Shown here: one piece after another, positions 24,945 through 32,481 of the stretch | How the letters are laid out: each line of letters begins with the position of its first letter | Numbering within the stretch: the first letter of the stretch is position 1 | NCBI GenBank assembly: GCA_043808235.1 | Contig: JAZDFC010000084.1 | Span: 1 to 64,000, forward strand | DNA: 64,000 nucleotides | Origin: JAZDFC01 sp043808235 | GTDB taxonomy: Bacteria; Bacteroidota; Ignavibacteria; Ignavibacteriales; Melioribacteraceae | Reading direction: 5' to 3' | Translations under genes and position numbers: made by a program | The notes under the pieces: generated by a model | The model's input: only the letters and a program-made list of their open reading frames with translations | Told to the model about the DNA's origin: nothing | Databases searched by the model: none

Positions 24945-27554
24945 TTACTTCAATGCAATTAATATAGAATGTTTTTTAAATTCTTTTTCGCTACCGGGTA
25001 TATTAACAACGAGTTTGTTATTTAAAATTTCAGCTCCGCGTACAAAATCGATAATATCATATTTACTAATTTCAAGTTCGTAGTTGCATGATGGAACACC
25101 TTCCACATCAAGAATAAGGTACTTGCCGTCAAATCTTTGAGTTATAATTTTTAGCTCTTCGTCCACAGCACCTATCGAAGTTTTATTATTTAAAAGATTT
25201 ATTTCAACAGCATGTTTATATTTAATTGTAATTTCACAATTACAGCTAACCTCAAGTATAGTCTTTAACTGCCACGCTTGTTCATGCTTTTCAACAACAA
25301 ATCCATTCGGTTTTCCATTTACGGATACTGATAGAATCTCCGTTCCCGGAAAGAAATCGGGTTCCAATTGCATTTCAACTACATCATTGCCGGTCTTTTC
25401 AATCTGTAAATTCCATTCCCCCTTTTGAATTTCTATTTTGGCGTTTACACAACACTCGCCGATATAAATATTTTTTACGTCAAGAAATTCCCAATTCGCT
25501 GGAAGCTTGGGTGCAAAAATTATCTTCTTATTTATTGCGTCCACATCCAATCCGAGCAAGCCCCGTACCATCGGATAAATGTATCCTGCAACACAAAATC
25601 CTTGATCGTGATAAGCCTCACCCAGCTTTGTGTTAATGTTACCGGAAAAAACTTCCGGGAAGACTCCAATACCGTAATCGAAAATATGCTGATACGTATT
25701 TCGGAGCGATGAATAACCGGCAAGATTGAAATGATATTTAAACTGTGACGTGACTGCGAAGAATGAATTGAATCCCCATACCGTTCCGTAATTATAATTT
25801 GTCGGATCGTACAACGAAGATTTATTCGAGAGGTTTCGAATTCCCCAGGCAGTAACAATATCGCTTTCGTTAAAAGCCATTTGAGATTTTTCGCAGCGCT
25901 GTTTATTAAGTATATCAAACATCATAACCGATGTGGGAAAAATATTTTTATCCTTCACTTGATTTCCGTTCTCATCTGCGCCAAAACTGTAATAACCCGG
26001 CTCATCCATCCAAAATATTCTTTCAAGTGATTCGGTAGCTATCGGTAGTAATTTCTGTGTTTCGATTTCCATTTCTTCATCACCGACATACTTTGCCATC
26101 AAGTTTACTTCTTTAACACCCTGTGTCCATAATCCCTGGGTGTACATATCATTGTAAATTTTTACAAGCTCGCCGAATTCAAGTACTCCTAATCCGGCGC
26201 CTTTCAAATCCATTAGTCCGTCGTCATTGCTGTCTTTACTCAAACACCATTGGTAAGCCTGCTTAATCGACGGCCAACTTTGTTTAATAAATTCTGTGTC
26301 ACCGGTCCTTCTAAAATAATCACCCATCGCGACGAGGTACCAGGGCGTTGTATCTGCATGGTTGTAACCATAATGATAATCATTCCACCAATCGACGAGC
26401 CCGTCACTTTGTGATAGTTCGTGCGCCATTTTGCCGATATCAATGTTTTTTTCATCGGGTGACTTTTTACGAATTGGAAAATTATCCTGCCGCTGCCATT
26501 TTTGTGTGAATTTTAATGCATCCTTAACAACGGAATAATCGCCGTAGCAATTCATTGCGAGCGAATTAATAAATGCATCCCCGCCGAAGAACCAGGCAAA
26601 TCCGGGCCGACCGCTGCCGCCGGACAACCCATAACCAGCAACAAGCCCTTTTCCAAGAGTCGGATTTTCAACCATCAAATTGTTGAGAGCCAACTTTCCG
26701 AATTCGAATGCGAGATTCAATTCATTATCCGGTGTAATTAATTGCAAAGTGGTGTTGAGAAATTTTTGATAAAAGTCGGCCGTGCTTATGTAATATTTCT
26801 CTGGATTGCTGTAAAGGTTTTTGTACATTGTAAAAACTGAATCACGATTCACTCCATGTCCGCCGGCAATAATTATCGGGATATAACTATCGCTTACCTT
26901 ATTCGGTTGAATAGTGAATTTAAATTGAAGCGGGTTATCAGCAAACATATGCGCTGGCGGAGCTGCCATTTGCCCGGCAACAGGTGAACCGCAAACAAAA
27001 AGTCCTCGACGCTGCGATTCGGAAATTATGTATCCTTTTATTTCATCATCCCAGTAACTGTATTGTCCGCCAATGCCAGTCGGCCAATGCGGCTGCATTA
27101 CAGGCATAAAACCGGGAACGATGGTCAATGGCGTAGTAGTGTAAACATCAAGTAAAATTATAGCGCCTGGTTCATCATGCGGGATAAATAAAATTTCCTT
27201 GACGGTAAATGATTCATAAACAAAAGTGATCGTCGTCGCTTCGGGTGTTACATTTATATCACGAACAATATCTTTCGAAAGGATCGGTTGTGTTGTTGTT
27301 CCGACGAAAAATTGCAGATCGAAATTACGCAGAACTTTCCACGGCCAAATCCACAATTCGAATGATCCGTTTTCAGATCCCATCAATGCAGACTTTCGCC
27401 CAATCTTATCCATGTATTGATTTGGTTGTGCCGGGCGTGTGAGTGAAATCGGATTCTGCTTGATTTCAAATTTGGGAATTAAACTGGAAGTTTGTGCAAG
27501 CAATCCAGTAATTATAAATAATAACGCCAATGAAATGTGTATTAATCTTTTCAT
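24945..27554 (-). CDS. Exported GH63-like / amylo-alpha-1,6-glucosidase-type glycoside hydrolase
   Basis: I place the start at the ATG at 27554 (869 residues). A TTG four codons upstream is less likely; the ATG opens a signal peptide (MKRLIHISLALLFIITGLLAQ). The N-terminal ~300 residues are beta-rich. The central region forms an (alpha/alpha)6-toroid type domain: AWFFGGDAFINSLAMNCYGDY, LSQSDGLVDWWNDYHYGYNHADTTPWYL and EAYHDQGFCVAGYIYPMV are typical of GH63/MGH1-like and debranching enzymes. The C-terminal ~150 residues look like a beta-sandwich. A second, different member of this superfamily lies at 30180. It probably acts on alpha-linked oligosaccharides in the periplasm; specificity is unknown. 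Confidence 0.85.
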   Translation of the reverse strand: MKRLIHISLALLFIITGLLAQTSSLIPKFEIKQNPISLTRPAQPNQYMDKIGRKSALMGSENGSFELWIWPWKVLRNFDLQFFVGTTTQPILSKDIVRDINVTPEATTITFVYESFTVKEILFIPHDEPGAIILLDVYTTTPLTIVPGFMPVMQPHWPTGIGGQYSYWDDEIKGYIISESQRRGLFVCGSPVAGQMAAPPAHMFADNPLQFKFTIQPNKVSDSYIPIIIAGGHGVNRDSVFTMYKNLYSNPEKYYISTADFYQKFLNTTLQLITPDNELNLAFEFGKLALNNLMVENPTLGKGLVAGYGLSGGSGRPGFAWFFGGDAFINSLAMNCYGDYSVVKDALKFTQKWQRQDNFPIRKKSPDEKNIDIGKMAHELSQSDGLVDWWNDYHYGYNHADTTPWYLVAMGDYFRRTGDTEFIKQSWPSIKQAYQWCLSKDSNDDGLMDLKGAGLGVLEFGELVKIYNDMYTQGLWTQGVKEVNLMAKYVGDEEMEIETQKLLPIATESLERIFWMDEPGYYSFGADENGNQVKDKNIFPTSVMMFDILNKQRCEKSQMAFNESDIVTAWGIRNLSNKSSLYDPTNYNYGTVWGFNSFFAVTSQFKYHFNLAGYSSLRNTYQHIFDYGIGVFPEVFSGNINTKLGEAYHDQGFCVAGYIYPMVRGLLGLDVDAINKKIIFAPKLPANWEFLDVKNIYIGECCVNAKIEIQKGEWNLQIEKTGNDVVEMQLEPDFFPGTEILSVSVNGKPNGFVVEKHEQAWQLKTILEVSCNCEITIKYKHAVEINLLNNKTSIGAVDEELKIITQRFDGKYLILDVEGVPSCNYELEISKYDIIDFVRGAEILNNKLVVNIPGSEKEFKKHSILIALK

Positions 27555-27575
27555 GATCTTTACCAAAAATGTTAA

Positions 27576-27762
27576 TTGTTGTTTCGCTCCTGACGGAGCT
27601 TAAATTTTTTCTTTTTTATTTCTATTACCAAGATGCCGCACGTGCAGCGCTAACTACACTTCAATTCTTAGTCACCAATTAAGTAATATCAACACAGCTC
27701 CGTAGGAGCGAAATATTGGTAAGAACTCGCGCCTTGGTCAGAGTAAGCTCCGATAGGAGCGA
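27576..27762. repeat. REP-like hairpin cluster (GCTCC...GGAGC), three copies
   Basis: Three short hairpins have GCTCC and GGAGC arms: 27586-27599 (TGAC loop), 27697-27709 (GTA loop) and 27747-27760 (GATA loop). The first is inverted relative to the other two, forming a BIME-like pair around about 100 bases that also hold GCACGTGC. All carry the GGAGCGA edge. They fill the gap between the glycosidase start and the U32 gene end. No REP-associated transposase is in the window. Confidence 0.75.
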
Positions 27763-27782
27763 CACTTTCTAAATTTACAATT

Positions 27783-29606
27783 CTAATCCAGCATTATGTT
27801 CATCTCGCATTCTTTGCAGTTGAAGATCAACTTGTATCTTCGGTTTTTGTCTTTTAGAAATAATGGTTCTTTGTAATTGGTTTTCTTCGCATCTTCTTTT
27901 TGCGGACACATTCCCAATTCATTTTTGATACAGAATTTAGTCGTCATTATTATTTTGCCGGCGAATTCATCACTAAGTTCGAATCCATCGTCCATTTTTT
28001 CTACACCGTGCTTTGAATAAAATTCCTTCGCTTTTTCATTTACAACATTCCCCCTGAAATCCAGTTCATTCTGCGGGAAGGCTATCTCACTTTTTACAGA
28101 CTTTTGAAATTTGCGTGGATATTTTTTTATCCGCTCCTCATTTAAAAGCTCAAGAATTGTCCGTCTCATCTCGTTTAATTTTGAGGCCGGAATAAAATAA
28201 GGCGTATCTAGATTTAGTTTTATTTCAGTAATTGAAAATACTGTTTCGCCTGTTTTCCGAAATTGTTTCTCTATTGTCTCTAAAATTTTCTTTGGATTTT
28301 CAGATGGAATTTTTTCAACAATATATTCTTGCTCAACTCGATTTCCATCTTCGTCTGTAGCTGTTATTACAAATCCGAAATCCGAGTCAGCAACATTTAT
28401 GAATACTTCAACCTTTCGAACAGTTTTATCCGTTAACAATTTTTTGTAAAAAACATGATCGTAATTACGGAAAATTTTCATCCCGACAGAGAGACCCGAA
28501 CTGTTCCCAAAGTAAATTCGATCGTCTTCGATTTTATTGATATTCATACCCTGTAAGTTGCCGCTTTTATCGAAGAAACATATTCCATCGCCATTCACAA
28601 GCGTTTCATTCGTTTCTACTTCAAAATATTCTTTTGTTATCCGCTTAATTGCTCCAATAAATTTCCCGGTCGATTTCGGAGTATTCATTGACGCAATACT
28701 TTGATCATCGCTCTTAACAAAATAATTTGTGTATCCGCGGTTAAAAGTTTTTTCGGGATCAGGAGTAAAATCGAAAATCACTTTTCCTGATGAAGCACTT
28801 TTCAAATTACTATCGCTATCAATTATCGCGTCAAGTTTTTGCCGATAAAATGCCGTGACATTTTTAACGTAATCTCTATCCTTCAAGCGTCCTTCTATTT
28901 TGAATGAGGAGATTCCGGCATCGATTAACTCCTTCAAATGTGATGAGAGATTTAAATCTTTTAATGATAGCAAATATCTGTCTCTAATAATTTCATTGCC
29001 ATCGCCATCTTCCATCGAATAAAGCATTCTACAAGGTTGCGAGCACTCTCCACGGTTTGCGCTTCTGCCGGTTGTGGCATAACTAAAATAACATTGTCCG
29101 CTAAAGCAAACACACAGCGCGCCGTGAACAAAAAATTCCAGCTCCAATTTTGTGTTTGCCTTGATGTTCTTTATTTTTTCCATCGAAAGTTCGCGCGCGA
29201 GAATGACTCTTTGAATCCCGATATCCTCAAGAAATTTAATTTTATCGAGCGAGTAATTGTGTGTTTGTGTTGAAGCGATGATTGGAATCGGCGGCAAATC
29301 CATTTCAAGTAATCCCATATCTTGAATAATAATCGCATCTGTGCTCATTTCATAGAGCCGATGAATCAAAAATAAAACATCTTTTATTTCTTCATCATAG
29401 ATAATCGTATTAACCGCAACATATACTTTCGTCCAATACTTATGGGCATATTGAATTAGCCGTTCAATATCCTTTATTGAATTTCCCGCAGCTGAGCGGG
29501 CGCTGAATTTGGGTGCGCCGATATAGACGGCATCAGCTCCGCAATTGATTGCAGCAATGCCGCTCTCTAAATTTTTTGCCGGTGAAAGTAATTCTAATTT
29601 ATTCAT
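27783..29606 (-). CDS. Peptidase U32-family protein, RlhA-like
   Basis: The longest frame starts at 29681, but the MMNKLELLSPAKN start near 29606-29609 follows AAAGGA and matches U32 family N termini; the extra upstream residues are translated repeat DNA. The ~607-residue protein shows LLSPAKNLESGIAAINCGADAVYIGAPKFSAR, the Cys-rich core FFVHGALCVCFSGQCYFSYATTGRSANRGECSQPCR, and FKIEGRLK. In E. coli the related RlhA makes 5-hydroxycytidine 2501 in 23S rRNA; other U32 members are TrhP and ubiquinone hydroxylation factors. The C-terminal Cys-rich end (CIKNELGMCPQKEDA, NCKECEMNIML) suggests an Fe-S or zinc site. Which RNA or substrate it acts on is not known. Confidence 0.88.
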   Translation of the reverse strand: MNKLELLSPAKNLESGIAAINCGADAVYIGAPKFSARSAAGNSIKDIERLIQYAHKYWTKVYVAVNTIIYDEEIKDVLFLIHRLYEMSTDAIIIQDMGLLEMDLPPIPIIASTQTHNYSLDKIKFLEDIGIQRVILARELSMEKIKNIKANTKLELEFFVHGALCVCFSGQCYFSYATTGRSANRGECSQPCRMLYSMEDGDGNEIIRDRYLLSLKDLNLSSHLKELIDAGISSFKIEGRLKDRDYVKNVTAFYRQKLDAIIDSDSNLKSASSGKVIFDFTPDPEKTFNRGYTNYFVKSDDQSIASMNTPKSTGKFIGAIKRITKEYFEVETNETLVNGDGICFFDKSGNLQGMNINKIEDDRIYFGNSSGLSVGMKIFRNYDHVFYKKLLTDKTVRKVEVFINVADSDFGFVITATDEDGNRVEQEYIVEKIPSENPKKILETIEKQFRKTGETVFSITEIKLNLDTPYFIPASKLNEMRRTILELLNEERIKKYPRKFQKSVKSEIAFPQNELDFRGNVVNEKAKEFYSKHGVEKMDDGFELSDEFAGKIIMTTKFCIKNELGMCPQKEDAKKTNYKEPLFLKDKNRRYKLIFNCKECEMNIMLD

Positions 29607-29610
29607 CATT

Positions 29611-29700
29611 TTCCTTTGTGTTACTTCGTGCGCTCCTTTGTGGTAAAAAAGATCAACCACAAAGGCGAATAAGGTTGTCACTAAGTCACACGAAGTAAAT
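29611..29700 (-). repeat. Copy B of a ~95-bp CACAAAGG/CACGAAG repeat
   Basis: On the minus strand it runs from ACTTCGTGTG through AACCTTATTC, CCTTTGTGGTT, ATCTTTTTT, ACCACAAAGG and CACGAAGTAACACAAAGGAA. The ends and middle are self-complementary (CCTTTGTGGT with ACCACAAAGG; ACTTCGTG with CACGAAGT). It fills the whole space from the GxxExxY stop to the U32 start and its last bases (AAAGGAA) are the U32 ribosome-binding site. A similar copy is at 30077-30178. Confidence 0.8.
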
Positions 29701-30071
29701 TAGAGAATTATTCTTTTTATTCCATCTTTAAGATGCCGTACATTAAAATTAACTAACAATCCTAATTTGCAACCTGATAATTTTAAATAAGTAAGTATCT
29801 GTGCAAAATGAATATCGTTTAAGGAATCAACCGCTTTAATCTCAACAATCACTTGATTTTCGACCAACAAATCAACTCGATATCCAACATCGAGTTTTAC
29901 TTCTTTGTAAATTAACGGAAGAGGTTTTTGCTTTTCTACCCGAAGATTATTTTGCTTTAATTCATAGAACAAACATTCTTCGTAAGAACTTTCAAGCAAT
30001 CCCGGACCTAATGCCGAGTGAACTGTAAAAGAACAATCCAATACTTTCTTAAAAATTTCTTCAATATCCAT
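29700..30071 (-). CDS. GxxExxY protein
   Basis: The 123-residue protein shows the defining motif GPGLLESSYEECL near residues 22-34. Other family features follow: QKPLPLIYKEVKLDVGYRVDLLVENQVIVEIKAVDSLNDIHFAQILTYLKLSGCKLGLLVNF. The D...E-I-K arrangement resembles a PD-(D/E)xK nuclease fold, which fits what is known of the family; function has not been shown to my knowledge. It is bracketed precisely by two copies of a repeat that abut its start and stop. Such genes are often associated with repeats and may be mobile. Confidence 0.93.
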   Translation of the reverse strand: MDIEEIFKKVLDCSFTVHSALGPGLLESSYEECLFYELKQNNLRVEKQKPLPLIYKEVKLDVGYRVDLLVENQVIVEIKAVDSLNDIHFAQILTYLKLSGCKLGLLVNFNVRHLKDGIKRIIL

Positions 30072-30076
30072 TTTCT

Positions 30077-30178
30077 CTCCTTTGTGTTACTTCGTGATAC
30101 CCTTTGTGATCCTTCGTGGTTAAGAAAAGATTTACCACAAAGGTGAATAAGGTTTTCACGAAAGCACGCGAAGTTTAT
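30077..30178 (-). repeat. Copy A of the ~95-bp CACAAAGG/CACGAAG repeat
   Basis: About 102 bases, with the same order of blocks as copy B at 29611-29700: ACTTCGCGTG, AACCTTATTC, CCTTTGTGGT, ATCTTTTCTT, AACCACGAAGG, CACGAAGTAACACAAAGGAG. It starts two bases past the stop of the 30180 glycosidase and ends six bases before the GxxExxY ATG. Its terminal AAAGGAG is the GxxExxY ribosome-binding site. Confidence 0.8.
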
Positions 30179-30179
30179 A

Positions 30180-32342
30180 TTATTTTAAATACTTTTCAAT
30201 CAATACTCTTGCCATTATGCTGTCCCATATATAATTTGGGGGACAATTTAATACTTTATTATCCGGACTATAAGATTCCCAATAATTGTGATTCTTCTTC
30301 AATTGAGTTGTAACTGCCAGCAACATTTTATCGGCAAGCTGATCGGCAATTTCATCGTAACCATATTTTTTCAATCCATCCAATACCATGTAATCCCATA
30401 GCAGCCAAACAGGACCATTCCACTTACAGCAATAATCAACATATGGTGTAAACCACGGATCGTCCGCTGCGAGAGTAGGGATTCCGTATTTTCTCCAAAA
30501 CTTTTCGGGATTCAAAAGATGTTTGATCAACTCATCGGCTCTCTCCTTCGAAGCGACTTCCGCCCACAGTGCAAGAAATCCGATGATCTCCATCCTACGC
30601 AAATCACGAGTAAGAAATTTAAATGAATGATCGACTTTGTTGATCGAATAATAAAATTTACTGCTGTCATCCCACATTCTTTCATTGACAAGTTGTGAAG
30701 TTGCATCCGCTCTTTTCTTCCACTCAATCGATTCATCTCCAAGTTTGAGTTCATTCGCAATCTCCGATAACGAGCGCATTTCCTTTATCATCATCAACGT
30801 TAAGTCGAGACACTCAAGTTCATCGGAAATATCTTCTTTATCCACATCAAGAAATCTTTCTGCGCTAACCTGAAAAACCGCATTGTACCAGTCGCGAACA
30901 TTCTCAATAATTCCGTATGGTCCCCATTCGAATGTTCCATCCTTATCGAGATCGCGATTTTCAATCAGCCAGTTAACATACTTAACTCCGCTCCGGTATG
31001 CGTCTTCCAGAAATTTTTTATCCTTACTTGTCTGATATATTTCCCAATTAATCCAATTAAAAAATGGAGCGGAAGTCGTAGACACTTCTTTATTCAATTC
31101 TTTGCTAAAGTGTGGATAATCCTGCATTCCTCGCGGACCATGACGGTAAGCAATTAATCCGTCATCACGTTGCTGTTCGATATAAACATACTGCGAGCTC
31201 TGCGCCGAAACCGGATCGAGATACACATATGCAAGCATACTCAGCGATTCGTGCAGAACTTGATGCCCGTGTCCCCAACCCCACAAGGGCTGACGCGAGA
31301 ACACATAATGATTATAATTTGTTTTTCCCGAAGGCGGATACATACATCCGCGCGCAAGATTGAACGCACCGAGATAAACTAACTTATCATCTTGAGTTTG
31401 AAAATCGATCCGCGGTATTCGAGAAAATAAATTCACATTCGCATCTGCATATTTTTGAAGCGGTTCTGTTTTTAGTTTTTCAATTTCATCCAGAAGTTTT
31501 TCAGAATTCTCTTCTGCGTTTTGCCAACCGCGAATGTATCGTACATTAATTTCGTCACCCGGATTTAAGTTAAACTTACTATGAAGCGCAATAAAATTTA
31601 CGAGTCCTTCGTTGTTATGATTAAGCGAATCGTTTCTATTCACAGCATAATAATCCGTTTTTATTGTATTATAAAATTGATCGAGACTATTATGATAACC
31701 GCCGTATGAATAAGGGATAAAACTTGCTGTAAAAAAATCATGCGTGTCGGTTGGATAAGGATAATTTTTATTCAATGAACTGATAAGTCTATATTTAGAT
31801 TCATAGTGATAAGTCAGGTAACCGTTATGTTCTTTATCGTAGTTAAGAATTTTCAATGAATCATTTCCAAGTTCGAGCACCGGGTATAGTTCGATGCTGT
31901 GATCAATTCTATCGATATTTTTTATTTGAAGATTGATAACCGCAATCGATGAGCTATAAACAAAAAATGTTTCCTGAACTTGTATTCCTTGAAACGGTGA
32001 GTACTCCATCGTTGCCATATCCGGGAATGAAGAAGCAACGACAGGCTTTTCGAAGTATTCCCCGATATTCATAACAACAACTTGATCAACTTTCCAGATA
32101 CAATATATTCGTCCGGCTTGGTCACCCAAATAATTTACAGGCAGACAATCCGAATAGTAATCCATTTTGTAACCTTTGTCACCGTAAAGCTGCGACCGTT
32201 CCATAGCTGCTGTGTATGTTGTGTAAAGCGGGTCATTCGCATGTGAAGTAAAAATGAGATACGGATCCAATACTTTTAATTGTTGTGAAAACATTGTGAT
32301 AGTGAAGAAGTATAAAAAGAAAGTAAAGAATTTTTGAAACAT
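30180..32342 (-). CDS. Exported GH63/MGH1-like glycoside hydrolase
   Basis: A 720-residue protein with signal peptide (FFTFFLYFFTITMFSQ). The N-terminal half (to ~320) is a beta-sandwich. The C-terminal half is an (alpha/alpha)6 toroid with features of the MGH1/GH63 superfamily: RQPLWGWGHGHQVLHESLSMLAYVYLD, WEIYQTSKDKKFLEDAYRSGVKYVNWL, NRDLDKDGTFEWGPYG, WFTPYVDYCCKWNGPVWLLWDYMVLDGLKKYGY, YWESYSPDNK. Trp/Glu-rich motifs match glucosidase or mannosylglycerate hydrolase-type active sites. It differs clearly from the 24945 enzyme, so the two probably act on different linkages of the same class of glycan. The exact substrate is unknown. Confidence 0.85.
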   Translation of the reverse strand: MFQKFFTFFLYFFTITMFSQQLKVLDPYLIFTSHANDPLYTTYTAAMERSQLYGDKGYKMDYYSDCLPVNYLGDQAGRIYCIWKVDQVVVMNIGEYFEKPVVASSFPDMATMEYSPFQGIQVQETFFVYSSSIAVINLQIKNIDRIDHSIELYPVLELGNDSLKILNYDKEHNGYLTYHYESKYRLISSLNKNYPYPTDTHDFFTASFIPYSYGGYHNSLDQFYNTIKTDYYAVNRNDSLNHNNEGLVNFIALHSKFNLNPGDEINVRYIRGWQNAEENSEKLLDEIEKLKTEPLQKYADANVNLFSRIPRIDFQTQDDKLVYLGAFNLARGCMYPPSGKTNYNHYVFSRQPLWGWGHGHQVLHESLSMLAYVYLDPVSAQSSQYVYIEQQRDDGLIAYRHGPRGMQDYPHFSKELNKEVSTTSAPFFNWINWEIYQTSKDKKFLEDAYRSGVKYVNWLIENRDLDKDGTFEWGPYGIIENVRDWYNAVFQVSAERFLDVDKEDISDELECLDLTLMMIKEMRSLSEIANELKLGDESIEWKKRADATSQLVNERMWDDSSKFYYSINKVDHSFKFLTRDLRRMEIIGFLALWAEVASKERADELIKHLLNPEKFWRKYGIPTLAADDPWFTPYVDYCCKWNGPVWLLWDYMVLDGLKKYGYDEIADQLADKMLLAVTTQLKKNHNYWESYSPDNKVLNCPPNYIWDSIMARVLIEKYLK

Positions 32343-32431
32343 TCATTACTCCGCAATAGAGTGATTGATTTGTCATTTTAAAAATTGGGATAATCGGAGA
32401 AAAAAGCTAATAATTAAGTGAGGGTGTGAAG

Positions 32432-32471
32432 CCCAACTTTTTATCTCAATTTTATGAATTAAAAAGTTGGG
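32432..32471. terminator. Hairpin downstream of the S9 peptidase
   Basis: CCCAACTTTTTA (32432-32443) and TAAAAAGTTGGG (32460-32471) are perfect 12-base arms around a 16-base loop. It lies just past the S9 peptidase stop at 32482 and before the glycosidase start region. No T-run follows on the minus strand beyond the stem itself, so it may be a terminator or a transcript-stabilising hairpin. Confidence 0.5.
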
Positions 32472-32481
32472 AATAAAAAAT

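Noticed and set aside
31112..31382. Plus-strand ORFs of 70-83 codons
   Set aside because: They are antisense to the 30180-32342 glycoside hydrolase, which is full-length.
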